Origin: Oscillospiraceae bacterium
GTDB lineage: Bacteria; Bacillota; Clostridia; Oscillospirales; Oscillospiraceae
NCBI GenBank assembly: GCA_017430455.1
Contig: JAFRMX010000023.1
Coordinates: 1 to 64,000 of the forward strand
DNA length: 64,000 bases
Reading direction: 5' to 3'
Position numbers and translations under genes: made by a program
Notes under the pieces: model-generated
Told to the model about the DNA's origin: nothing
Databases searched by the model: none
What the model saw: only the letters and a program-made list of their open reading frames with translations
Part shown: piece after piece, positions 1 to 7,255 of the stretch
How the letters are laid out: each line of letters begins with the position of its first letter
Position numbering within the stretch: position 1 is the stretch's first letter

Positions 1-252
1 ATGGTTAATCATCCAAACTGGTTCGATGCATCGTTTATATCCTGGCTTTCCTATGATTCACTTCATCTTGAACTTCCCGATGGAAATCTGTATTTTGCGC
101 CTATCATCAACTGGGGAAAATATAGGGTAGAAAACGGAAGGCTTGTCATGCCTGTGACCGTTCGTCTGAATCACGCAATCGCTGACGGGTACCTGGTCGC
201 AAACGTATTCCGTCTTTTAGAGCAGGAAATCACATCTTTTGTCGAAATCTGA
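1..252 (+). CDS. Chloramphenicol acetyltransferase, C-terminal part (cut by window edge)
   Basis: The 83 visible residues match the C-terminal end of the trimeric CAT family, which transfers acetyl from acetyl-CoA to the chloramphenicol 3-hydroxyl in the cytoplasm. The catalytic motif is seen as NHAIADG at visible residues 57-63. Family members usually read HHxxxDG; the second His (the catalytic one) and the Asp-Gly are kept, while the first His is Asn. CAT proteins are about 210-220 aa, so some 130 residues probably lie upstream of the window and position 1 need not be the true start. An XRE regulator follows on the same strand. Family is fairly sure; resistance activity is inference. Confidence 0.85.
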   Translation: MVNHPNWFDASFISWLSYDSLHLELPDGNLYFAPIINWGKYRVENGRLVMPVTVRLNHAIADGYLVANVFRLLEQEITSFVEI

Positions 253-407
253 TCAACAGATTCGTATTTGTAAAAGATTCCGAAAAATCGGGATTTGTTG
301 AACCAGACATTGATGTCTAAACGATGGGATGCGGCATTTTCTCGCTTTATGTCGTGTTCAAAAGGTAAGACTGGCATTAAGCTGACTACGAAAGGAGGGT
401 TATTTAA
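253..407. other. Intergenic region between cat and XRE regulator
   Basis: No convincing gene is seen here. A strong ribosome site (AAAGGAGGG, 391-399) lies just before the GTG start of the next gene. No clear promoter or terminator was found. Confidence 0.5.
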
Positions 408-1007
408 GTGAATCAGATTAAGATTGGTACTTTCCTGAAATTACTCAGGAAAGAGAAGAATTTAACACAGGAGCAGTTAGCTGAACAGTTGGGTGTTTCC
501 AACAGAACAGTCTCACGCTGGGAAAATGGAAACAATATGCCAGACATCAGTTTGTTGTCTGAAATCGCAGAGTTTTATGATGTCAGCATTCCGGAGTTGA
601 TTTACGGAGAAAGGAAAAGCGAGAATATGAGAGAAGAAGCAAAAGAAGTTGCCGAAACCATGTCGGATTACGCCAAAGCAGAAAAGGAAACATTAGTAAA
701 AAGCATCCGGAATATGAGCCTTATTGGTCTTATAGCGTTGATTATTTATATGGTACTTGGGAGAACCAGCGTTTATGACAGAAACAACTTGTTTCGATAC
801 GTTTATGGAATCAGCGAAGCATTGATTTATGTTACGGTGTTAATGTTCCCACTGTATACAACGGGGTTGTTAAGCAAAATCAGGATAAGAACTACAAATT
901 CTAAATTCAAAAATATCCCAGTGCCTGCGATAAAAATCATAGGATTTATTGCAGCATTTGCAATTGCGGCATTGATAAGGATTTGGATATCAAAGTCATT
1001 TGGATAA
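408..1007 (+). CDS. XRE-family transcriptional regulator with C-terminal membrane domain
   Basis: Residues 7-61 form a classic helix-turn-helix of the XRE/Cro family, with the recognition pattern VSNRTVSRWENG. A charged linker follows, then three likely membrane helices at about 104-118, 134-154 and 173-193. Regulators of this shape are common in Firmicutes and bind DNA while tethered to the membrane; what they sense is usually unknown. The start is GTG at 408, chosen because AAAGGAGGG sits 8 nt upstream. It follows the acetyltransferase on the same strand but 155 nt away, so joint transcription is uncertain. The target operon is unknown. Confidence 0.88.
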   Translation: MNQIKIGTFLKLLRKEKNLTQEQLAEQLGVSNRTVSRWENGNNMPDISLLSEIAEFYDVSIPELIYGERKSENMREEAKEVAETMSDYAKAEKETLVKSIRNMSLIGLIALIIYMVLGRTSVYDRNNLFRYVYGISEALIYVTVLMFPLYTTGLLSKIRIRTTNSKFKNIPVPAIKIIGFIAAFAIAALIRIWISKSFG

Positions 1008-1352
1008 TACTATTCCCGTTTATCGCTGAGTAAATGGCTATAATAACTGTAAAAATTCCCTGAATAATTTATTATATTCTTGTCATACGATCAAAATGAA
1101 GTAAATAATCCGATAGAAAAAAGGGCATACACTTATATAAGGAGCGGGTTTTCCTGCATATGACTGCTTAACAGAACGGATTGCCGCGGAGCGAAGCTCC
1201 TCGCAATGACAGATTTTCGACTCTAATTTTCACACTTAATAAATCACGTAAAATAATACAAACAACTCAAACCCGTTGCGGCGCAAGGGGTTCAGAATCC
1301 GGAAATTAAAACGGAAATTCAATTTTATTGATAAAAAATAGCATAACAATTC
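1008..1352. other. Long intergenic stretch with palindromic sequences
   Basis: No credible ORF is seen. It holds a REP-like palindrome (about 1177-1211) and a second imperfect hairpin near 1268-1288, where 10-nt arms with one mismatch read ACCCGTTGCG and CGCAAGGGGT. Neither has a T-tract typical of an intrinsic terminator. Confidence 0.5.
1177..1211. repeat. REP/MITE-like palindromic element
   Basis: The segment has an ATTGC start, a GAGC-GAA-GCTC core and a GCAAT end, forming an imperfect hairpin with a short bulge. Sequences of this design, with GGATTGC at one side and GCAATGAC at the other, are typical of dispersed palindromic repeats in many bacterial genomes. Only one copy was noticed in this window, so the repetitive nature is inferred from its form. 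Confidence 0.45.
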
Positions 1353-1381
1353 TTGACACATCCTTCGGGATGTGTTATTTT
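1353..1381 (+). promoter_or_regulatory. Sigma-A type promoter of lexA-like gene, with palindromic spacer
   Basis: TTGACA (1353-1358), a 17 nt spacer and TATTTT (1376-1381) make a near-consensus promoter about 50 nt before the LexA-like start. The spacer is almost entirely a perfect 8-bp inverted repeat (1356-1363 with 1368-1375) around a TTCG loop, so it could be an operator or an RNA hairpin. Confidence 0.7.
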
Positions 1382-1390
1382 ACGCTTAAA

Positions 1391-1407
1391 GCGAACATAT
1401 TGTTAGC
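1391..1407. promoter_or_regulatory. Candidate LexA-type operator
   Basis: GCGAACA-TAT-TGTTAGC is a 7-bp inverted repeat with one mismatch, lying just downstream of the predicted transcription start. It resembles the Gram-positive SOS box (CGAAC-N4-GTTCG) but has a longer centre. The placement suggests autorepression by the LexA-like protein encoded 28 nt further on. Confidence 0.45.
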
Positions 1408-1434
1408 TATAAAGCATTTTGAAGGCGGAAGAAT

Positions 1435-2052
1435 ATGAGAAGCAAAAGTCAGGAGACGGCGGAGAGGATAAAGTCGTTCATTTTCGAGTATTACAGAGAC
1501 AACGGAAGATCTCCGACGGTCAGAGAGGTCGCGAAAGCCGCGGGAATAAGCGTATCGATCGCGCAGAAATATCTCGTATGGCTGCGTGAGAACAATGAGA
1601 TCGGGTATAACGGCAGAAGAGGCATATCCAGCAGCTCCACAGAGAAGCTGGTGGACAATATGGTCTCTGTCGGAGTAATAGGGGATATAAGCTGCGGTTT
1701 TCCCGGGAGCGAAGACGAGAGATGCGAGGACTATGTGAGACTTCCGGAGAAGCTTGTCGGAAAGGGCACATTTTATCTTCTGAGAGCTTACGGGGACAGC
1801 ATGATAAACGCGGGGATCGACGAGGGGGACCTTGTCCTTGTCAGGCAGCAGCGGGAAGCAAAGCCCGGACAGATAGTAGTCGCGCTGGTAAACAACAGGG
1901 AGAACACCCTGAAGAGATATCTGCTGGACAGAAACGGAAAAGCATATCTGCACCCCGAAAACGACAAATACCCGGATATATACCCTGAGACCGAGCTATC
2001 CATCCAGGGCGTTGCCGTCAAGGTATTAAAGGATCTGGAGAAACAGCAATGA
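1435..2052 (+). CDS. lexA: LexA-family SOS-type repressor (S24 peptidase)
   Basis: An N-terminal winged helix (about 1-64) is followed by an S24 self-cleavage domain. The catalytic Ser is Ser122 (YGDSM) and the Lys is Lys160 (NTLKRY). The expected cleavage site falls at Cys87-Gly88 (SCGFP) in place of the Ala-Gly of most LexA proteins; Cys-Gly is the bond cut in UmuD and in some prophage repressors. The length of 205 aa fits LexA. The stop overlaps the next start (ATGA), so repressor and VapE-like protein are translationally coupled. It could be the chromosomal LexA, but this coupling makes an element-specific SOS switch at least as likely. Confidence 0.88.
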   Translation: MRSKSQETAERIKSFIFEYYRDNGRSPTVREVAKAAGISVSIAQKYLVWLRENNEIGYNGRRGISSSSTEKLVDNMVSVGVIGDISCGFPGSEDERCEDYVRLPEKLVGKGTFYLLRAYGDSMINAGIDEGDLVLVRQQREAKPGQIVVALVNNRENTLKRYLLDRNGKAYLHPENDKYPDIYPETELSIQGVAVKVLKDLEKQQ

Positions 2053-4004
2053 CAAAACTGCCAAGATTGCTCAGCGAGATAAGGGGCTGGGCCCATATGT
2101 CGGGGCAGAAGATCCCGCTTGCCCCTGAAAAAACAGAGGACAGGAAATTCTCCTGTACCAAGCACCCTGAGCTGTTTAAAAACTATTCCGAGATCTGTGA
2201 GCTTATCGAAGCAAAGGGCGGGAATTATTTCCCGTGTCTGAGGACTGCCGTTAAAGACGGAATAGTCGCTATAGATATAGACTGCCACAACGGCAAAAAG
2301 CCCGAGGAGGCGAAAGAACAGTTCGAAGAGATGACCGGTATCCTCGGAAATGAAGGGTATTATGCCGAAAGATCCTTTAGCGGAAACGGATATCACATAC
2401 TTACATATGCTCCGGGCGTGGACTCTCTCAAAGCAGACAACAGCGAGCTTCAGGTCGAGGCTTGGAATCACAATCAGTATGTGATGATCACAGGCGACGT
2501 ACTGGCAAATTGCGACGAGCTTGAAGATAAGACGGATGAAGTAATGAGGATACTGGAGCTGTTTGACCTTTCGTCGGCAAAGATGAAGAAATCGAAGGTC
2601 GAAGTCGCCAGTGCTGAGGCGGGATTCAACAGTGTCGTGCTCGAAGGAGCGAGAAACAACAGGCTCTTCGAATACGCGGTAACACTGGCAAAATCGGGCA
2701 AGAGCGGAGACATACTCTACAGTCTTGTCCTCGACAAAAACAGAAGCTTCTGCGTTCCTCCGCTTGAAAGAAAAGATATTCAGGGAATTTGTGAGAGAGC
2801 TGAGAAGTATGTTCCGGAAAACGGCAAAAAGCGCAGGCTCACTTATGAGCTGCTTGAAGAAGAGCTCAACGCCATGGGCATATATGTCTATTTCAACGAG
2901 CTCACGAGAGAGATCGAGGTATCAGGTAACGTTGACGAATTCAACCACGATACCATAGTCGAGGATCTGAGCAGCATCCTGTACAGCGAGCTGGGAGACA
3001 GATATACTTCGATCTCGGAGACGACGATATTCAAATACCTCAAGATAATCGCCGGGCTCGGAAGATATCACCCGGTAGTTGATTTCTTCGAGCAGCTCGG
3101 CTCTTCCTCAGTCGATGTTCAGGACAGCCTCGACAGCCTCTATGAGATACTCGGAGTTACGGACGGCTTCGAGAAAACGCTTATCGCGAAATGGCTTCTG
3201 CAGTGCGTGGCCATGGTCTTTAACACGGATCAGCAAAGGCCCTATGGGGCGGACGGGATCCTGGTCCTGCAGGGTGCCCAGGGAATCGGCAAGACCTCGT
3301 TTGCCGAGGCTCTCGGAATGAATGAGCCCGGGTTTGTAAATGTAGGGATCAGACTGAACGAGAATGACAAGGATACCTTCAGAAGAGCCGTGACCTGCTG
3401 GATAGCGGAGCTCGGAGAGCTTGACGAGACCTTTAAGAAGAGCGATATAGAGATGCTCAAGGCTTTTATAACCCAGCCGAGGGATATGTACCGCCTTCCG
3501 TATGACAGAAGCGACCTGAAATACAACCGCAGATCCTCCTTCATAGCGACATGTAACGAGCCCGAATTCCTCGTGGATACTACCGGAAACCGCAGATTCT
3601 GGTCCGTGCACGTCGATAAGATAGATCTTGATGCTCTGAGAGCCTACGATTTCAAAGAACTCTGGGCGGGCATATACGAGCTCTGGAGGATAGAGGGCAA
3701 ACAGAGCTTCAGACTCAGCAGGGAAGAGCAGAAGATCCTCAACGAGAGAAACAGGGTATTTGAGAAGCCCGTTAAGGCAGAGACCGAAATCAGAGATATC
3801 CTTGCATATACAAAGGATAACGACTCTTTCAAACATTCATGGGTTACGGCAACAGAGTTTATGAATGCTTATCCGGAACTTCGGAATCACAGTTTCAGGT
3901 CTCAGGATATCGGAAGAGCATTAAAGAAGTTCACCCTGGAGGAGAAAAGCGAACATAACGTCATATACAGATATCTCCCGATGCCAAAAAGCCAGTGGGT
4001 CTGA
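2049..4004 (+). CDS. Primase / VapE-type superfamily helicase fusion
   Basis: This looks like a replication protein. Residues 60-150 resemble an archaeo-eukaryotic primase core: AIDID with acidic Asp76 and Asp78, SGNGYH at 111-116, and an E-x-W...MITGD segment near 137-150. Residues 400-530 are a virulence-associated E (VapE, PF05272-type) ATPase with Walker A GAQGIGKT (409-416), ELGELDE (454-460), RRSSFIATCN (494-503) and TGNRRFW (512-518). Such proteins occur in phages, plasmids and phage-inducible islands, where they drive element replication. Here it is coupled to a LexA-like repressor and followed by G-rich inverted repeats. No integrase, capsid or terminase gene lies nearby. Being intact at 651 aa, it may be active; what it replicates is unknown. 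Confidence 0.87.
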   Translation: MTKLPRLLSEIRGWAHMSGQKIPLAPEKTEDRKFSCTKHPELFKNYSEICELIEAKGGNYFPCLRTAVKDGIVAIDIDCHNGKKPEEAKEQFEEMTGILGNEGYYAERSFSGNGYHILTYAPGVDSLKADNSELQVEAWNHNQYVMITGDVLANCDELEDKTDEVMRILELFDLSSAKMKKSKVEVASAEAGFNSVVLEGARNNRLFEYAVTLAKSGKSGDILYSLVLDKNRSFCVPPLERKDIQGICERAEKYVPENGKKRRLTYELLEEELNAMGIYVYFNELTREIEVSGNVDEFNHDTIVEDLSSILYSELGDRYTSISETTIFKYLKIIAGLGRYHPVVDFFEQLGSSSVDVQDSLDSLYEILGVTDGFEKTLIAKWLLQCVAMVFNTDQQRPYGADGILVLQGAQGIGKTSFAEALGMNEPGFVNVGIRLNENDKDTFRRAVTCWIAELGELDETFKKSDIEMLKAFITQPRDMYRLPYDRSDLKYNRRSSFIATCNEPEFLVDTTGNRRFWSVHVDKIDLDALRAYDFKELWAGIYELWRIEGKQSFRLSREEQKILNERNRVFEKPVKAETEIRDILAYTKDNDSFKHSWVTATEFMNAYPELRNHSFRSQDIGRALKKFTLEEKSEHNVIYRYLPMPKSQWV

Positions 4005-4011
4005 GTACTCA

Positions 4012-4218
4012 GGTGGGGAAGGTGGGGATGGTGGGACGATTTCGGAAACTTTTTTAAAACACAATATAAAAATAAAAATTATTTTGTTTTTATAAAATGT
4101 TTTCCGTAAAATATCTCCATTTATCCCACCCTGAGCCTTGTAACAATTGGTACGACTGGGATTGAGAGGGTGGGGACGCATTTTTTACAGCCCCACCCTG
4201 TTCCCACCATCCCCACCC
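4012..4218. repeat. G-rich tandem and inverted repeats downstream of VapE
   Basis: Three tandem 9-mers of the type GGTGGGGAW occur at 4012-4037. A 16-nt perfect inverted copy spans 4021-4036 and 4202-4217, and further half copies lie near 4125-4132 (CCCACC) and 4168-4176 (GGGTGGGGA). The layout recalls iterons or a replication origin, or could form large hairpins or G-quadruplexes. The function is inferred only from position. Confidence 0.6.
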
Positions 4219-4237
4219 GGTAATCGGCAATATGTAC

Positions 4238-4283
4238 AAAAAAGGCCCGCAAAAATTGTGTATCCTTCACAATTTTTGCGGGC
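4238..4283 (-). terminator. Intrinsic terminator of the PHP gene
   Basis: A perfect 16-bp stem (4245-4260 with 4268-4283) with a 7 nt loop is followed, on the minus strand, by six T residues (4238-4243). It lies just downstream of the minus-strand PHP gene and also insulates it from the VapE region. Confidence 0.85.
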
Positions 4284-4311
4284 TGATAATTTGATATAGA
4301 AAGCAGGTGTT

Positions 4312-5172
4312 TTAACCGGATACGGTATCTATAAAGCGCCTCAGGCGTTCGGGAAGTTCCCGGCCGGCGTCGAGGCCGGTGTCTCCGAGCTCGACGAGCT
4401 TGTTCTTCCCGTGGTAGTCGCTTCCGGCCGTGACGAGCAGATCGTACCTGTCCGCGTATTCCAGCATCTGATGAGTCAGGCGCGCCGTAAAGCCGGAATA
4501 GAAGGCCTCGAGGCCCATAAGACCGAAATCCTTCAGGCGACGGATCCGCAGGTCCATCTCATCGCCAAGAATCAGCTGGTCTCCGTCCCCGTAGACGGGG
4601 TGCGCCAGCACGGGAATACCACCGGCGCCGAGTATTGCGGAGATGACTTCCCCAGGGCTCAGGTACCCCAGACGGACCTTAAGTTTATTCAGATAATCGT
4701 ATATAGCTTCTTCTTTGCTCCCGGCAAAGCTGTATTTTACCATCAGATTGGCGATATGCGGCTTTCCGGGATTGTCATTTGAAAACAGTTCTTTTAGTTC
4801 GTGCTCCGGGAAGGAAAAGCCGAAGGTCGACTTGAGAAGCTCGAGTCTGGTTCGCACTTTATTTATGCGAAGAGAGTGCCCTTTTTCAATAAGGTCTAAG
4901 ATAGAGGCGGAGTGCGGGTCGTATCCGTAGCCCAGGATGTGATAGCGCCCCTCGCTGTCCCTGCAGGAAAACTCAGCCCCCGTTATAAAGAGGGGATCGT
5001 CCTCTTTCCGGATATCTTTCAGGTGCACACAGCCCTTTATGGAGTCGTGATCCGTCAGGGAGAACATCTCTATTCCCGCGGCTTTCACGTGCTTTAGGAT
5101 CTCCTCGGGGGTGTCCGTCCCGTCGGAAACTGTCGAATGCATGTGGAGGTCAATGGTCTTAGGGTATTTCAT
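4312..5172 (-). CDS. PHP-domain phosphoesterase (TrpH/RNase AM-like)
   Basis: The PHP fold has its metal ligands in view: DLHMHS at residues 8-13, then SLTDHD and ITGAEFSC. Length (286 aa) and order match the YciV/TrpH group, whose E. coli member is a 5'-3' exonuclease acting on RNA ends; some relatives dephosphorylate nucleotides. It is probably cytoplasmic and uses two or three Mn/Zn ions. The start at 5172 is preferred over a longer reading frame because AGAGGAAA precedes this ATG and the PHP motif begins at once. It stands alone on the minus strand with its own terminator. Substrate is not predictable from the sequence. Confidence 0.88.
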   Translation of the reverse strand: MKYPKTIDLHMHSTVSDGTDTPEEILKHVKAAGIEMFSLTDHDSIKGCVHLKDIRKEDDPLFITGAEFSCRDSEGRYHILGYGYDPHSASILDLIEKGHSLRINKVRTRLELLKSTFGFSFPEHELKELFSNDNPGKPHIANLMVKYSFAGSKEEAIYDYLNKLKVRLGYLSPGEVISAILGAGGIPVLAHPVYGDGDQLILGDEMDLRIRRLKDFGLMGLEAFYSGFTARLTHQMLEYADRYDLLVTAGSDYHGKNKLVELGDTGLDAGRELPERLRRFIDTVSG

Positions 5173-5472
5173 CTGATTTCCTCTGAATCTGTTTCTTTCC
5201 CGTATTCTATCACAGTCCGGGGAAAATAGCACCGCTTTTTATTCCGCGATCGCTCCCGCGTGTTATTGTGAAGTCATTAGTATCACTTGAACTTGGTTGA
5301 AAAAAACACCATGATATGTTTTAATTATCATGAAATTATTTAAGGCTTCAGAGCACCATTGATTATCTGCTGTTCAGCGACAACTCAGATCCGGACGTGT
5401 TTAAATCATACAGATTTGTTCGTTGAAAAGTATTATGAACAACAATAATAAAGAGAGGCGTGAAAAATACTT
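5173..5472. other. Divergent intergenic region
   Basis: About 300 nt lie between the PHP gene and the zinc-ribbon block. A GAGAGG ribosome site (5452-5457) precedes the next gene at a rather long distance. A short reading frame (5334-5426) looks like a gene remnant. TTGAAA-N17-TTTAAT (5297-5325) is a weak promoter candidate for the zinc-ribbon genes. Confidence 0.4.
5334..5426 (+). pseudogene. Possible remnant of an XRE-type regulator (C-terminal tail)
   Basis: Thirty codons without a start read ...QSTIDYLLFSDNSDPDV... and then stop. The phrase STIDYLLF is typical of the residues that end an XRE helix-turn-helix domain. No upstream part of the domain remains. This is a weak call on a short stretch and could be chance. 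Confidence 0.25.
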
Positions 5473-6321
5473 ATGGGGATTTTCTCAAATAAAAACAAGG
5501 CTTTTAAAGAAATTGAAAAGCATATTCGCGAGATGTCTAAACAAAGAAGTATAGTGTTTAGAGGGTCTAGGCCAAACAACGATGATTATGGTTATAGCCC
5601 CGAGAACCCAATTTGTACTTCTTCTATCGAACATAGCAGCTTGTATTTAGAGAGGCTTAGATTAGAAGATGGGTCGCATTGCAGGGCTCATCGCGAAGGA
5701 TCAATCAATATGGCAGAACTAAATGGTGCTAAAAATATTTCTGTCGATATATATAAGATAATCTCAGAAAATAGTGAGAAAATGATATATATTTGTCCTT
5801 ATGCACATGACTCATCAATTGCCCCAAAAGGATTTAAACTTGTCTCTGAGGAATTTATTAAGAACGAACCATGGAGTTTAAAAAACTTCATGGTTGATTT
5901 CGCAGTAGATGAAAAAACCGCTCTTAGGCTCAGGCAGTTGGATCTGAAAGAAATATTTGATGAGTTAAAATACAATAAACCAACAGATTACACCTGGGAT
6001 AGATATTACAAGGAATATGCATCATTTAATAATACTCTGAAAGAAGCCGGATATATACTTGTAGATGGAGGGATAGAAAAGAATACACAATCTGAAATCA
6101 GCTCCGTTGATAATAATCGAAATGAAGATTCGCAGATTCATAGTGAACCAAATCATGAATCCTATGAAGCCAACAAAGAAGTAACATATAAAGATTTTTT
6201 GGAAAAGGGAAATTACCCAAAGAATAATTCTCAAACCGAAGTCCTTTTTTGCAGAAAATGTGGGAGCAAACTGATTCAAGGAAGTATATTCTGTAATAAA
6301 TGCGGTACTAAGGTAATATAA
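5473..6321 (+). CDS. Zinc-ribbon protein of unknown function (282 aa)
   Basis: The first 200 residues are not recognised: soluble, mixed alpha/beta, with no signal peptide. A polar linker follows, then a C-terminal zinc ribbon (about 259-279; CRKCG and CNKCG pairs). The gene is clearly more AT-rich than the housekeeping genes and starts a block of three zinc-ribbon genes on the same strand, suggesting transfer as a unit. Such ribbons usually fold around one Zn and serve as tethering or interaction modules. Start ATG 5473 has GAGAGG about 15 nt upstream, so initiation may be weak. No function is assigned. Confidence 0.75.
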   Translation: MGIFSNKNKAFKEIEKHIREMSKQRSIVFRGSRPNNDDYGYSPENPICTSSIEHSSLYLERLRLEDGSHCRAHREGSINMAELNGAKNISVDIYKIISENSEKMIYICPYAHDSSIAPKGFKLVSEEFIKNEPWSLKNFMVDFAVDEKTALRLRQLDLKEIFDELKYNKPTDYTWDRYYKEYASFNNTLKEAGYILVDGGIEKNTQSEISSVDNNRNEDSQIHSEPNHESYEANKEVTYKDFLEKGNYPKNNSQTEVLFCRKCGSKLIQGSIFCNKCGTKVI

Positions 6322-6371
6322 CAAAAATACTATAAGAGAGCAAAATAGTTCAACGAACAAGGAGAGATATA

Positions 6372-7139
6372 ATGATTTGTTCTAATTGTAATAAAACAAT
6401 TCCTGACGACAGTGAGTTTTGTGTTTATTGTGGAAACAAAATAGTCATAGAAAACAGGTGCAAAAAGTGCGGGGCAATTATTCTAGAGGATAGTAATTAT
6501 TGTCAATATTGCGGGTCTCCAATAGAAAACAATGAAGAAAAGGATTCTAATAAAGACAAGGTAAACATTGCATCAGAAAATACATCCCAGAATAAACCTA
6601 AGAGAAGTATATTTTTACCAATTGTTGCAGGTATATTAGGGTTACTTGTTATTGCTTTGTCAGTAGTCTCTATTCTTCTAAAGGCTAATAATGATAGTCT
6701 TAAGAATCAAATAATTACAAATCGAACAGAAATAGAAGCACTCAACGATGAGATAGAACATACAAAAGATGATTATAATACTTTAAAAAAGACAACAGTA
6801 GAATATGACAGCACAATTAAAAATATAAAATCATTCGCTAATCGTTCATATCCCGGTTACTCTTCGGATAGTTTCCATTCAACAAAAGCAATTGTATTTA
6901 TGAATCGTAATCAAACATTATCTAATGCTTTTGAAGTTGTTGGGAAATATAATACAACTTATCACTTGCAGCATGATTCAAAGGGTATTGATGCTGGTTG
7001 GAACGGAGAATTCAACGCCTCTGATAAATGTGCTATATCTGTAACCGCAAAATACAAAGGTACTGCAACTATTCGGTTTACAAATGATTATAATAGTGAG
7101 TATTTCGACGTGTTGATAGTAGTAACGGACTTAAAGTAG
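6372..7139 (+). CDS. Membrane protein with two zinc ribbons, coiled coil and Ig-like C-terminus
   Basis: Two N-terminal zinc ribbons are visible: Cys 3, 6, 17, 20 and Cys 30, 33, 44, 47. After a polar linker comes one membrane helix (about 80-103), a coiled coil (106-155) and a beta-rich C-terminal domain (170-255) ending in a pattern that recalls bacterial Ig-like (BIG) folds. The layout puts the ribbons in the cytosol and the C-terminus outside the cell. It lies 50 nt after the preceding zinc-ribbon gene, with AAGGAGAG just before the ATG, so the two are probably cotranscribed. The block is AT-rich. No enzymatic motif was found; a sensor or scaffold role is only a guess. Confidence 0.8.
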   Translation: MICSNCNKTIPDDSEFCVYCGNKIVIENRCKKCGAIILEDSNYCQYCGSPIENNEEKDSNKDKVNIASENTSQNKPKRSIFLPIVAGILGLLVIALSVVSILLKANNDSLKNQIITNRTEIEALNDEIEHTKDDYNTLKKTTVEYDSTIKNIKSFANRSYPGYSSDSFHSTKAIVFMNRNQTLSNAFEVVGKYNTTYHLQHDSKGIDAGWNGEFNASDKCAISVTAKYKGTATIRFTNDYNSEYFDVLIVVTDLK

Positions 7140-7255
7140 CAGGAAGACATAATTGAGAATAACGAAAATAATCTATTATATATGTTTAATATTGCTTTTA
7201 TATTAATTTAACAGATTATCGTAATGACTATTTTACACTTTTAAGAGGTATACAT

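Noticed and set aside
1375-1953. A 192 aa open frame on the minus strand
   Set aside because: It overlaps the LexA-like gene antisense and has no family-like motif; shadow of a real gene.
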